DNA of 64,000 nucleotides, taken from contig JAUPSS010000004.1 of the NCBI GenBank assembly GCA_040285825.1, forward strand, positions 6,393,658-6,457,657. The letters are read 5' to 3'. The stretch is from Eukaryota sp. TZLM1-RC (taxonomy: Eukaryota > Metamonada: BaSk clade). Below the pieces are notes generated by a model. The model was not told where the DNA came from. It saw only the letters and a list, made by a program, of their open reading frames with translations, and made no database searches. The translations under genes and the position numbers were made by a program. Positions 27,199 to 36,948 of the stretch are shown one piece after another (positions within the stretch are counted from its first letter, which is position 1; each line of letters begins with the position of its first letter).

Positions 27199-28641
27199 TC
27201 AACACCGCCACTCTTCGCAAAACTTATGAAGCTCCAAGTCAAAAGAAGGTTGAAGATTATCAAAAGCAATTAAAAGATCCTCACCACAATAACCTTTATG
27301 TTTACCCTTATTTCCAGTGCTCATCTTGTACTCTTCAATGAAACACTGCCCTTCCTCATCATCACTTCCTACCAAGCGGTCAAGGGAAACCTCAGTCGAG
27401 CCAACAAGATTTCTCCTAATGGGAAAGAACAAAGATTCTGAAACCCCTAAAACAAGATCACTAGCTGGCCATTTTTCAGTTTTGGTGACCACCTCTTCAA
27501 TGGCAGCACCAACACCAGTATTTTCCAAGTGTTGGGAAAGATGTCTGGTTAAGATCGCTCTTCTTGCTTTGGAATTGGGTGGAGGAACGTAGATTTTACG
27601 GTGCAGTCTCCTTAACAAGGCATTATCAAGTTCGTAAGGACGATTGGTGGCGACAAGGAAGAAAAGATCAAAAACCTTTCCATCAGAACAAAGACTATTG
27701 TTGACTCCATCAATTTGAGTGAGAAGTTCAGCAGAAAGACGCCGACTGGCTTCATGATCAGATTCTTTTGGGAAAATGCAATCAATTTCGTCCACAAACA
27801 AAACACACGGAGAATTCTGTCTAGCTATTGAAAACATTGTCCTCAGCACCTTTTCACTCTCTCCTCTCCACTTACTTACCAGACTGGACCCTGACAAAGA
27901 GATGAAAGCACAACCAGCTTCAGTAGCGACAGCCCTGGCTAACAGAGTCTTACCGCATCCAGGGCTACCATAGAGAAGAGCAGAGGTAGGAGGTTTGCAA
28001 TTGTTGGAAGAAAAGAGTTTGGGTTTAAGAATTGGAAGTATAGCTGATTCGAACAGTACTGATTTTGCTCTCCCCAACCCGATGACTTCCTTAAACTTCA
28101 AGGGCGGTGGAGAAGAAAGAAGGTCAGTGAGAGAGGGACCAAGCGAGTCTTTGACGTCTTCTGGTACACAACCTAGGTTTAGAGGAGGAGGAGAGGGGGG
28201 ACGGGTGGGAGATTTAGGTTTAGAGGTGCAAGAAACAATTGAAGGCTCTAGTGAAAACTGATTATTTGGTTCAGCTTTGGCTTTCCTTGTAGGTTTAGAA
28301 GATTTTGGTTTGGATGAATTCAGATAAGGACCTCGTGTGGTTTCTGGTTTCTTTTTGAATAAAACGGGAATTGAAGAGTAATTAGTTTCAAAATGATTGA
28401 ACCAAAAGTTGAGCAAAAAAGAAAGAGAAAGGTTGTCTGCAAGGTCGAACTGTTCTAAAGAAAGACCACTATCGGTTTCAAGTTGAGCAACAGACTTGTA
28501 AAAACCGGCTTCGTTTAGGAATTGAAGACAGAAGAGAATCTGAGCTTTGTGAGCATTAGTCCTGCGCTGATGGTCGGCATCCAGTGCACGACTGTTGGCT
28601 TTTGTAGAATTATATGAAGCTGTGGAGCGAAGAGCGCTCAT
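27199..28641 (-). CDS. Katanin p60-like AAA ATPase, KATNAL2 type
   Basis: The 480-residue intronless protein has an N-terminal LisH-like region (about 30-75: ILFCLQFLNEAGFYKSV, then FDLADNLSL) as in KATNAL2, a Pro/Ser/Lys-rich linker, and a C-terminal AAA module. That module has Walker A GSPGCGKT (about residue 225), Walker B VLFVDEID (about 284), and the arginine-finger region NALLRRLHRK. It ends with a Vps4/katanin-type tail. Katanins sever microtubules, and KATNAL2 acts at centrioles, cilia and sperm tails. This fits the kinesin-9 and SPATA4-like genes in the window. The ATG at 28641 follows the shared start motif by a few bases. The motif itself contains an out-of-frame ATG-ATA-TGA overlapping the start. 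Confidence 0.88.
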   Translation of the reverse strand: MSALRSTASYNSTKANSRALDADHQRRTNAHKAQILFCLQFLNEAGFYKSVAQLETDSGLSLEQFDLADNLSLSFLLNFWFNHFETNYSSIPVLFKKKPETTRGPYLNSSKPKSSKPTRKAKAEPNNQFSLEPSIVSCTSKPKSPTRPPSPPPLNLGCVPEDVKDSLGPSLTDLLSSPPPLKFKEVIGLGRAKSVLFESAILPILKPKLFSSNNCKPPTSALLYGSPGCGKTLLARAVATEAGCAFISLSGSSLVSKWRGESEKVLRTMFSIARQNSPCVLFVDEIDCIFPKESDHEASRRLSAELLTQIDGVNNSLCSDGKVFDLFFLVATNRPYELDNALLRRLHRKIYVPPPNSKARRAILTRHLSQHLENTGVGAAIEEVVTKTEKWPASDLVLGVSESLFFPIRRNLVGSTEVSLDRLVGSDDEEGQCFIEEYKMSTGNKGKHKGYCGEDLLIAFDNLQPSFDLELHKFCEEWRC

Positions 28642-28643
28642 AT

Positions 28644-28657
28644 CATTCTTACAGATA
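28644..28657 (-). promoter_or_regulatory. Start-proximal motif (KATNAL2-like gene)
   Basis: On the minus strand TATCTGTAAGAATG ends 2 bases before the start codon. The same string abuts the starts of the WDR55 and CHMP6 genes. It is likely an initiator/TSS element with very short leaders. Confidence 0.5.
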
Positions 28658-28904
28658 TAATCTATATTTAAGAAACAAAGGACCTTGGAAAAGATGTAAA
28701 AGATCCTTCAGTTGTCAGATTTTACCTTTCTATCAATGTGTTAGGTGACTTGTTCTCAGATCATATCACAGTCAGTCTCTCTACATTGATGTAAAAGACA
28801 GTCAATCCACTCTCACTATTATCTATGACCCTACCGTTTTCAAACAAAAGACCATTTAATTAATATTATTTTACTGAATACAATTGTGAGAAACGATAAA
28901 TTTG

Positions 28905-31130
28905 ATTTATTATTAGGAACTTGCAAACTTAACAAAATAAGCTCATAACTAATGGGACGAAATTCATTGAACCAAGATTTCCTCAACAAATTCTTGATCT
29001 GCTTAATGTCTAGCTAAAACTTCTCTTATTCGATCGAAAAAACGAGGCAGTCTAATAATAATGGCAAATTGAATTCGAGGGCGCCTTAAAAGGATATCAA
29101 ATCTTTTCATTGTTTTTTCTTGAACCATATATTGGAAATCATTTAAAAAAGTTCCTGCTTCTACTGATAGTCTTCCGTTTATAGAAAATGGGAAAGCAAT
29201 AATAACAAGTGGTCTTTTTCTATCAGCATTGGCTTTTTCGATATCTTTGTCATATTTTCTATGTTTTTCTTTAGCTTTAAATTCAAGAGCAGTCACAGGA
29301 ATAAGTTTTCTTCTTTGAACCAAAGTGTCATTTGAACATTATGGGAGACATAGTCAACAACAGCTTCAGCGTTCTCAATCCAATCACAGTATACATCACC
29401 TATGTCATCAGAACCAAAATTATTCAATGGCGGTGTTTCTGTCAGCAGAGGCTCTTTAAAACACGAAATTCTTGCAGTTCGTGCCATGTTAAAAACAGTG
29501 TCTCTAACAGCATCCTGTAATGAAGAACGATAAGTTATCAATATCGAACAAATCAGTACATGACGCAAAGTGAGCTGTGGTGAATTCGAACAAATACATT
29601 TTTCTATCAATAATAATTGATTAATGGGAATATTCAAATATAATCCCATTTTTGTTACAAACGCTTCATTATGAGCACACATTCCAAATCTTCGTGGCAT
29701 GGTCACAAACAGTGAAGAATCAATGACTGATTTTCACAAACACTTTTTTCCAATAACAATGAGTGAAGATCTTGATTTAAAACAGCCGAGCTGCATATAT
29801 TATTATAAAGATCATTTTCATACATTCCAGTCAGTCATTTCTGTAATGTTCGAAGAGTGTATTTTAAATTTAAGAAATTCTTTTCAGCAATATTACCATT
29901 GGATGATTGGGGAAAGCATCGACTCCATTTTTCTACATCGATTTTTGAAATTTTTTCATTTAATGCAAAAATAGTAGATCTTTGTGTTGTCATTAATATT
30001 TCTTCCTAATCTGGAAATCTTTCAGGAAACTCAAATACTGCATTTCTGCATCCACCGATGAAACCACACGAAGTAAGAATAGAAGCCTTTGTCAAACCTA
30101 AACTGCCATAATGTGGACTAAGATAAGCATGATCAGGAATTTGGAACATTTTACATCCCAGTAATTGTGACATAATTTTGGAACGTACTTCACTAAACTT
30201 CTGAACCGAAGGCTTAGTGATAAGAGGATTTGTAGTTCGAAATATATGATCAAAATTTGAATTGAAACCAAGTCTTTTGATGGTAAATTTGATATGTTTC
30301 TGTACATCCAATTTCATTGTTTGGTCAATTTTTTCAGAAATTAAATTCAACTTATCAAAGAATTCTTTGGTAATTTCATCGTTATTTCCTAAAAACGAAC
30401 CCAAATGACGAATAGCATCAGTTGAACATAACTTGGCTTGAATTTCAATAACATCAACTATTGTTGAAACTGGAAAGTTTGAAAGTAAAACAGTGCGGAA
30501 GACCAATAATGTTGAATAATTCTTTGAAACATAAATTAACATAAATTTGCTTCTCTGAAAATTAATTATTATAATTAAGTCATTTATAAAAACAACATCA
30601 TCCTTATAAGCAATCATATTTACGGGGGGAACCATTGCTTGAATTTGTAACAAAATTGGATGAATGACCAGACAAAACAAAAAAGGTCCTAAGGGCTACT
30701 TGTATAACACCTCATGATGATTTCAAAATAGAATTGGTAAAATGCAAATCAGAATTGGTGCAATATGTTGTTTGAAAATAAGGTAACAATTCTGGCAATT
30801 CAACGAAGCACCATGTATACTGCACCGATGAATTGAATTGAGAGCATTACTAAAAACCGACAACATGTAAACATTGCATTCCTTTTGATGAAATAAAACA
30901 TCTGAAGCAAAGACAGCTGAAGCAACTCCATCAGTAGTATTAATACCGTATTGAAATGGTAACAAATTTTTTTTGCTTTTTCGTTGAATCTGTTTAAACA
31001 GCAAGTTGAAAAAATATTGTGCAGAGTTTCAGAAACTGCAATTGGACGAACAAACATTTTTGAGTTCTTTACAAGTGCAGTCAGACGTGAACATCTCAAT
31101 TCTTCAGAATTAATGAAACAATTGTGGTGT
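28905..31130 (-). mobile_element. Family A non-LTR retrotransposon, RT plus endonuclease (decayed)
   Basis: This is the longest copy. In order on the minus strand: R-P-I-A-V-S-E (RT motif, about 31045); the GINTTDGVASAV region; an N-A-L-N-S-I-H-R segment where the first catalytic Asp is replaced; YKDDVVFI (the Y-x-D-D core, about 30600); the thumb; a zinc motif CICSNSPQLTLRH (about 29580); and a restriction-like endonuclease block D-I-G-D-V-Y-C-D-W...K-E-K-H-R-K-Y-D (about 29280-29420). It ends in the common 3' UTR. The RT type and its C-terminal endonuclease point to the RLE-bearing group of non-LTR elements. Many frameshifts make it inactive. Confidence 0.85.
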
Positions 31131-31214
31131 TAAAGTCCTTGCTATGGTCATTTGAGTAGTCATTGGTATGATTATTTGAATGGTCATTGGTCTGATTAGT
31201 TAAGTTGAGTGTAG

Positions 31215-31480
31215 CTTTTATGTTCATTTTGTTGAAATTGTAAAACAACGTACAGGAAGAATTTTTGACAAAACGTTTTGGCAGAACAGAATTGTATTTT
31301 CAATTTTTAAAGGTGTTGTCCCGTTATTGTCTTCTGCTTTATTACTTCTTGGTCGCTTTTATGAAGGAAAAACTTTCAGTCAATCTTTGTTGGCTGATTT
31401 AAGATGTGAAGATTTAGAATTTTAATTTTTGTGTTTAGTTTTTTGAAAGTAATAAATTAAAAATTTGAAAAAAAATAACC
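31215..31480 (+). mobile_element. Family B retrotransposon C-terminal tail
   Basis: The plus frame reads T-G-R-I-F-D-K-T-F-W-Q-N-R-I-V-F-S-I-F-K-G and ends L-R-C-E-D-L-E-F-stop at 31425, followed by an A-rich tail. The same extreme C-terminus is found at 39260-39500, 43040-43245, 59870-60055, 60550-60720 and 61690-61890. It is heavily 5'-truncated. Confidence 0.7.
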
Positions 31481-31484
31481 GCAG

Positions 31485-31660
31485 ACCTTCCGCGTGGTTT
31501 CTTTTTGATTACTGAGAAGACTTCTGATGTCGTCAATGGATGGCTTTCCCAAAAATCTCCATAATAATTTTGATCCATTATTGGGTCTTCAAATGAATGA
31601 AGGATCTTGAGTTTATCAAGAATATCTTGGTTGCTGAAACGATAAAATAATATCTAAATG
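31485..31660 (-). mobile_element. RT N-terminal fragment
   Basis: The minus strand encodes an uninterrupted stretch ending E-V-F-S-V-I-K-K-K-P-R-G-R-S-A. This resembles the region just before the palm of non-LTR reverse transcriptases, where a P-x-G-x-S-A-G block is usual. It stops where the plus-strand family B tail begins, so one insertion probably cut the other. Confidence 0.4.
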
Positions 31661-32159
31661 AAATTAACCTAGCTGTAATCATAAACTTTGCTCAAGATTG
31701 TGAATCTGTCTTTTTTCGAAATTTGCGATGGTTTTAACGAGTTGATTGAAAAAGTTGACTTCTGAAATATGGCTTATAGCGGTGTTGTAAATTCAATCCA
31801 CTAAGAAGAAGAAAAGTACAACAAGTAAAACTATTGTTATAACAAAAACCTATGTTTATCACCATCACTATCCTCCACACATAAATCTACAATTATCATG
31901 GTTGTTTCTCAACTGAATAATAAAATAAAATCAAACTAATTCATTATTATGCCATTGCTACTGAAACAATTCCGTACATCCTTGATCAGATATCTGTGGT
32001 AAAAATTGAACATTCTGAGTTGTATAAATAATCACACACCACTTTTTTTCTTGGACAAAGAAATCCCAATATCTCCAACAAAATTAGTGAAAAAAGTTTA
32101 AAAAAATTTACAAATACAGAAGAATTAATCAAAATTAAATTAACCACCAAAACAAATAC
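31661..32159. other. AT-rich spacer
   Basis: No gene or repeat is recognised. It lies downstream of the minus-strand RRM gene and probably carries its 3' UTR and poly(A) site. Confidence 0.5.
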
Positions 32160-32522
32160 CTAAAACCCACCTTTTGGATTAAAGGCCTTTGCTATACCTT
32201 TCTTTCGTTCTCTTATAGTAAGCTTGACACCTTTAATAGAAACTGGGAGCTTTTCATGATATTTTAAAATCTTTTTCATTTCAACAGCTGATTTAGTGTG
32301 GAGAAATGCAAACCCTCTATTCCCAAAGTAATCAATCTTTAGAACATGTGCAATTTTCGACATTCGTTCAAATAAATCTATTGACTTTGTACAGGGAGAA
32401 AAATTGGAAATGTACAGCACGTGATTATTCTTTGGCTTATTCTTTCTTGTAATGTATTCTCTGTGACAGAGTGAATGTCCCGAACAAAAAGAAGACTGTT
32501 CATGGTGAACAGTGTTATCCAT
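32160..32522 (-). CDS. Small single-RRM RNA-binding protein
   Basis: The 120-residue protein starts at the first ATG (32522). The frame is open about 11 codons further upstream without an ATG. One RRM occupies about residues 30-105, with RNP2 LYISNF and RNP1 NRGFAFLH, and a basic tail (RERKKGIAKAFN). The aromatic residues of RNP1 that stack on RNA are present. It is too short and generic to name: a splicing cofactor or polypeptide of the SF3b14/U11-type size is possible. It is followed upstream by another minus-strand gene only 66 bases away. Confidence 0.72.
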   Translation of the reverse strand: MDNTVHHEQSSFCSGHSLCHREYITRKNKPKNNHVLYISNFSPCTKSIDLFERMSKIAHVLKIDYFGNRGFAFLHTKSAVEMKKILKYHEKLPVSIKGVKLTIRERKKGIAKAFNPKGGF

Positions 32523-32588
32523 AAGAAACTGGTAGCTGAGAAGGGAGGGTGACAAATCAAAAAGAAACCATAAGGTTGGTAGGTATCT

Positions 32589-33173
32589 TTAAATTAAATC
32601 TTCAAGAGAAACTGTTTTAGAGAACTTCTTGGATGAATCCTTGATGCGATCAGATAGCTTTTGGAAGTTCCTGATGAACATGACAGATGGTGTAGAAGTA
32701 GAGGGTTCATCCTTTTCTGATTCAGACTGATGTTGAGATTCTCCATTGCTTGCCAACTGAGAGTTTAAATCAGGGAAGTCAAGAGGATTTTTGACCGAGT
32801 CAGTGGTGTCATTTTGGTGTTTGGATTGAAAATAAGGAACGGGTAAAACAGGTTCCAATAAATGACTTTGTGTTCCCTCGGCTTCTTTATTATATGGAGA
32901 CCTTCCAGAACCTTGACGTAAGCCAGTAGGGGCTGAGTGAAATAAAAAGTCAGTGTCTACACTGGCTAGAGAGTCTCTGGAAACAGTTGGGGTAACATCT
33001 GGTAGTGATTCAGATGCCAACCGACTACGTTTGACTGATTTGGGAGTTTGTGGTGCTATTTCAGAAGACCTGTGCTTAATGGTTTCCTGGTAGGCTATAA
33101 GAGGATTGAGTTCATGTTGGTTATGAGTTTCTGTGAAATCGAGAAGATTAATGAATGGACTTTTAAAAGCCAT
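32589..33173 (-). CDS. Low-complexity, Ser/Pro-rich protein of unknown function
   Basis: The frame of 194 residues starts at ATG 33173. It is rich in Ser, Pro and Gln and looks disordered, with possible phosphorylation sites (T-P-K, S-P). The C-terminus is basic (R-I-K-D-S-S-K-K-F-S-K) and may form a short helix. No family is recognised. A sequence close to the shared start motif (ATCTGTAACTAATG) ends at its start codon, supporting it as a real gene. It lies head-to-tail with the RRM gene on the same strand. Confidence 0.6.
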   Translation of the reverse strand: MAFKSPFINLLDFTETHNQHELNPLIAYQETIKHRSSEIAPQTPKSVKRSRLASESLPDVTPTVSRDSLASVDTDFLFHSAPTGLRQGSGRSPYNKEAEGTQSHLLEPVLPVPYFQSKHQNDTTDSVKNPLDFPDLNSQLASNGESQHQSESEKDEPSTSTPSVMFIRNFQKLSDRIKDSSKKFSKTVSLEDLI

Positions 33174-33225
33174 TAGTTACAGATGATGTCTATAACAATG
33201 AAATAAGTGTCCTTTTTACACCGAT

Positions 33226-34395
33226 TTAACCAGCCTTTTTAAATAGAATTCTCAAACCTTTTCCTTTGGTAGGTTCTTTGAATTTCATGTGTTTTCGTTG
33301 TTTCCAGTCTCCGAATCCATTAACTACATGACCTGGATCACCAATTACTGATTTGAATCTCTGGGTCATCTTCGCCTCAGATCTTGTGCGATTGATCTCA
33401 GCCCACCATCTTAGTTTCCTAAATATTTTTTGATGATAGACTTCACCAACAATACTATTCGCATAATTCTTTTATTTGATATATGCCATAAATCTATCAA
33501 GCCTGCAGCTTTTGGAATTGAATTGGGATAAAGTTGCTTCCCATTCTGCTACAGATTTAGTTTTTTGATTATTATTTCTCAAATTTAATGAGTAATCAAT
33601 TTCGTGGGGAATATTGATTTCTTGAGGTACTTCACCTCTTAATAAACTGATTGTTCTTTCAGTCATTTAATTAATTATACTGCTGATTAAATCCATCCTT
33701 TGTTGTTGCTCTTCAGATGGTTCATAATTGGATAGATCAATCACTCTACCAGTAGAATTACTTATTATGATAAGAGGGTCATTCCGTATGCTGTTTCTTA
33801 TTCTTTTGAGTTTGCAACTTTTCGACTCAAATCTTCGTTGATTTTGAGTGTACCTGAAATGAACATATTTATCTCTCTCAGGTTTTTTTAATTGAGTCAT
33901 TCCAGTAACTAAATTGGCAGAAAAATAGAGTAGATCAGATTTCCCTGGATCAGCAGCAGCAAGGGTCATAACTTGAAATTCAGAAGGATTGATACTGGGA
34001 TCATCAATATATTTTTCTTTATCTTTCAATTCTTTTGCAGTTACTTTGTATTATTTCAAGTCAATTCTAGATTGAATGAATGATACAGGTATTCCATCAG
34101 TCTCGATGCTAGACATGATGTACTTGGAACTTTCTGAATAAAGAATAGTGTTTTTAATCTTATCCATTTTCAAAAAGGTATTCCATATAACCAAATCAGC
34201 AGCTTCATTATTGCATTGGTAGAAGGACTTTTGACCAAGAACGTCCTTGAATTCGACAAAGAACAAGTCTAATACACTTGTCTTGTCAATTCTGATATAC
34301 GAGGGAATACAAACAATCTTCAAAGGCAGAGCATGAAAGAGGTTGCTCTGCTCATCTTCTGAATAATTATTAATATAAAAGATTGCCCTCAAATA
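33226..34395 (-). pseudogene. Fanzor (eukaryotic TnpB-like) pseudogene, central part
   Basis: One frame runs the whole length with only three in-frame TAA codons (34051, 33667, 33472) and no frameshift. It contains the pre-RuvC block I-E-T-D-G-I-P-V-S, the RuvC-I segment AADPGKSDLLYF, FRYTQNQRRFESKSCK, then FRKLRWWAEINRTRSEAKM and FGDWKQRKHMKFKEPTKGKG. This order is that of Fanzor proteins, RNA-guided nucleases related to IS605/IS607 TnpB. It stops at L-F-K-K-A-G before the RuvC-II Glu and the zinc finger, so the nuclease end is lost. Its N-terminal part continues at 36001 beyond an LTR element that has split it. Confidence 0.8.
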
Positions 34396-34505
34396 TGTTG
34401 GCGCCTATAGGCTTAAACAGAATAAGGGCAAAATAAATCAACTTTATGTCATGCACTTTATGTCAATCATCTTTATCTCAACCACTTTTGCAACCTAAGG
34501 CAACA
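34396..34505 (+). repeat. Left LTR (110 bp)
   Basis: TGTTGGCGCCTATAGGC... to ...CTAAGGCAACA. It matches 35887-35996 throughout on visual comparison. Confidence 0.88.
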
Positions 34506-34588
34506 ATAATTATTGGCCGTATTAGGTTATAGGTATACCGTTTACACAACTCACAGCTATCAAACAGAGGATATCTTCAGCAGATATC

Positions 34589-35152
34589 ATGTCAGTCTCT
34601 CCTTGCCAGGACACTGACTCCAGCCAAATTTTTTACATTGGACAGATGCAACAGTACGACAGAGATGCTTTGAGCATACATACAACATCAGTAGGGACTG
34701 AAGAGTCAAATGAAGAAGAGGACTCGGGCTCGAGACCACCCTCCGCCCCTCCTCATGAGAAAGATATGGAACCAGGTGCGGAACCACCTCCCACCTCTTC
34801 CAAATCAAAAACAACGGAACCAGGCACGGAACCACCTCCTGCCTCTTCCATGTCCAACAAACCAGATAAGGTTTCAGGAACGGGACCACCCCCCTCCTCA
34901 CCTAAAGAAAATGTTGGGTTAAGCTCAGATACTTCGTCTGCTCTAAAGAACTACGAAGAACTTCAGTCCGTCTTAGAAGAAATGGACGACGAAGAGAAAG
35001 AGCTTCGCCAACAGATAATGAAGGACGCGGAAGCCCACCTTGAACCTACAGATTACTGTTTGTTTGAGCAGCTTCCTCCTTTATGGAAGCAAATCCAAAA
35101 GAGAGGTAGAAACGTTGGATTTCAAACACTGGAAATGAGGCTACGGGTATAG
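34589..35152 (+). CDS. LTR-element ORF, proline-rich with coiled coil (gag-like?)
   Basis: The 187-residue ORF starts with ATG about 85 bases after the left LTR. Residues about 45-115 carry three imperfect repeats of an acidic/Pro unit (E-P-G-A-E-P-P-P, E-P-G-T-E-P-P-P, G-T-G-P-P-P). An acidic helix follows (about 120-150: L-E-E-M-D-D-E-E-K-E-L-R-Q-Q), then a short ordered C-terminus. It has no zinc knuckle or protease motif. Position alone suggests a structural gag-like role, and no sequence family is recognised. Base composition is richer in G+C than the flanks. Confidence 0.6.
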   Translation: MSVSPCQDTDSSQIFYIGQMQQYDRDALSIHTTSVGTEESNEEEDSGSRPPSAPPHEKDMEPGAEPPPTSSKSKTTEPGTEPPPASSMSNKPDKVSGTGPPPSSPKENVGLSSDTSSALKNYEELQSVLEEMDDEEKELRQQIMKDAEAHLEPTDYCLFEQLPPLWKQIQKRGRNVGFQTLEMRLRV

Positions 35153-35868
35153 ACCCCTCCTCCATCAAAACGACAACAAAAAAACCGGGTTACGAGGGTT
35201 CTAGTGTGGAATCCTCCTCCCCCATTCAATGTACGAGGTTACGATTACAAACTCCACCTCCAACAATAATGAATTACAAGGGCAGATATACGGAAGTTGC
35301 TCCCTCCCCCCTTCCTTTTTAAAAAAAAAGTCAAGGTTAAGTAATGGGATACAGGTACAGTCATCGAGCTCACCTCTTCCAGCGAATGGGAACGACGATG
35401 TATTTTAACCCTCCCATTTTAACAATTTTTGTAGACAGGCAGTACTTTAACAACAAATGATACCTCTTTCAGATTTTTGAACTTTGTTACTTTGTTTACT
35501 GTTGTTTTCAGTCCATCATAGACCCTGCATATTTATAAGCGAATCCATTATTCGATTCCATAATAACTTTACTAAACGACACTACCACGTTACTCGTCTA
35601 CGAAAAAAGGAAAAAGCAGAACGTCATTATGTAACGACTAAAGCTAATACAACAAAGTATTCAAACACATGGATCTTGGAACCAGTTCTTTTACGTTATT
35701 GCTCACTCCTTTATTCTACATTATTGTTAAAGGGATATAATACATCAACTATGGTGTTTTTGTGAATCCAGTGCGAAAATAATAGTAGACATCAGGAAAC
35801 ATTAGAATTTAGTTATTAGTATTTTGTATATTTATAGTTTAGTTATTAGTTTAAAGTTAATTAATTTT

Positions 35869-35883
35869 GAAAAAGGGAAGAAG
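35869..35883 (+). other. Polypurine tract of the LTR element
   Basis: GAAAAAGGGAAGAAG lies 3 bases before the right LTR, the standard place for the plus-strand primer of an LTR retrotransposon. Confidence 0.7.
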
Positions 35884-35886
35884 TAG

Positions 35887-35996
35887 TGTTGGCGCCTATA
35901 GGCTTAAACAGAATAAGGGCAAAATAAATCAACTTTATGTCATGCACTTTATGTCAATCATCTTTATCTCAACCACTTTTGCAACCTAAGGCAACA
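35887..35996 (+). repeat. Right LTR (110 bp)
   Basis: Matches the left LTR along its length. It is followed by the AATA target duplication. Confidence 0.88.
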
Positions 35997-36000
35997 AATA

Positions 36001-36857
36001 GTAATTTGATGTTGATGAAAAATAAAATTTTGAATATTTTTCCCTTTTAGAACTACTGGGAAGTAAAAGAGGGATCCGGTCATTAATGAAAAGCGAAGTA
36101 ATTGATGAGACTTTGTCTCTCATTGCAGAAGTTTCGCCATCAATATCTCTACATCCTTCTAGAAGGAGAGATTTAACTTTGCTGTTGAATGATGAAAAGT
36201 TTTTCTTATCTTGCTATTTCAGAACATTGTTGTTTCTCTTAACATCAAAGAAAACATCAACAAACCGATCCACGTAATTGAACTAGTGCTCTTGGATGTT
36301 ATTTTTATAATTCACAATCAGTTTGTCAATTGTGTAATACAAAATATTACTGATTCCTTTCTTTGATAAAACTTTTGGAACAAGTTTTTGTTAAAGTGTT
36401 GGTGATAGAATTCCAACAGTGGCACACAACAAGAATTTTCTAAAGCTGTTTTTGTCTCTGCGTTTCGGGAACTTTCCTCCTCACTTTTAGACGTGACCAC
36501 AAGAAAAGCGTCACAAAAAAATTGCCTATCAATTTTTGGTAAAATTTCATCAGGGTTTAAGTCAAGAAGATGCAAATAATGACCACAAATGAATTCTAAA
36601 CCAACAATAGAAATTTCCATTTTCAGATCTCTGATGACATTTTTAAGACTGTCCTTATAATTATCATAAGGTTTATTTCTAACAGTTTCCATGAATTGGT
36701 CATTGTTAAAGAAATTGAATAATTTCATGGTTAAATCTGTATTCCTCAAACATAAAAACTGCAACTGCAATTCTTGTTTGGGATAATGAAAAATCTGAGA
36801 AGGGATCATCTTCTTGAACCTTCCAATACTTTGCAATATACTGAGGATCAACGTCAA
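36001..36857 (-). pseudogene. Probable N-terminal part of the split Fanzor pseudogene
   Basis: The frame 36857-36318 is open for about 180 codons (Y-K-D-S-L-K-N-V-I-R-D-L-K-M-E-I helical region). A second frame (36300-36001) continues with F-N-Y-V-D-R-F-V-D and only one stop. It leads directly to the LTR target site, beyond which recognisable Fanzor sequence resumes. The assignment rests on continuity and on the helical N-terminal character usual in Fanzor proteins, not on a diagnostic motif. One frameshift and at least one stop are present. Confidence 0.5.
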
Positions 36858-36948
36858 TTTTACTTTCCCCTAATAAAATTTTAGAAACTGTGTTTAGTTT
36901 GCGTGATCGATAATAATTTTTGTGAATACTACAAGTTACAACAACATA

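Larger units (their letters stand above)
34396..35996 (+). mobile_element. Complete 1.6-kb non-autonomous LTR retrotransposon
   Basis: Two 110-bp repeats that appear identical on reading flank the element. Each begins TGTTG and ends CAACA, as LTRs do. A 4-bp target duplication AATA lies at 34392-34395 and 35997-36000. A polypurine tract GAAAAAGGGAAGAAG sits just before the right LTR (35869-35883). The interior has one good ORF (34589-35152) and no reverse transcriptase or integrase, so it resembles short gag-only elements (TRIM/TR-GAG-like). It is inserted in a Fanzor pseudogene. LTR identity suggests recent insertion. No primer-binding site was identified with confidence. Confidence 0.88.

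Noticed and set aside
33226-34395. Whole-genome TAA recoding (ciliate-like code)
   Set aside because: Intact host genes, including an 11.9-kb frame, contain no in-frame TAA/TAG, and several end with them.
34396-35996. Simple tandem duplication instead of LTRs
   Set aside because: TG...CA ends, a polypurine tract and a 4-bp target duplication fit an LTR element much better.
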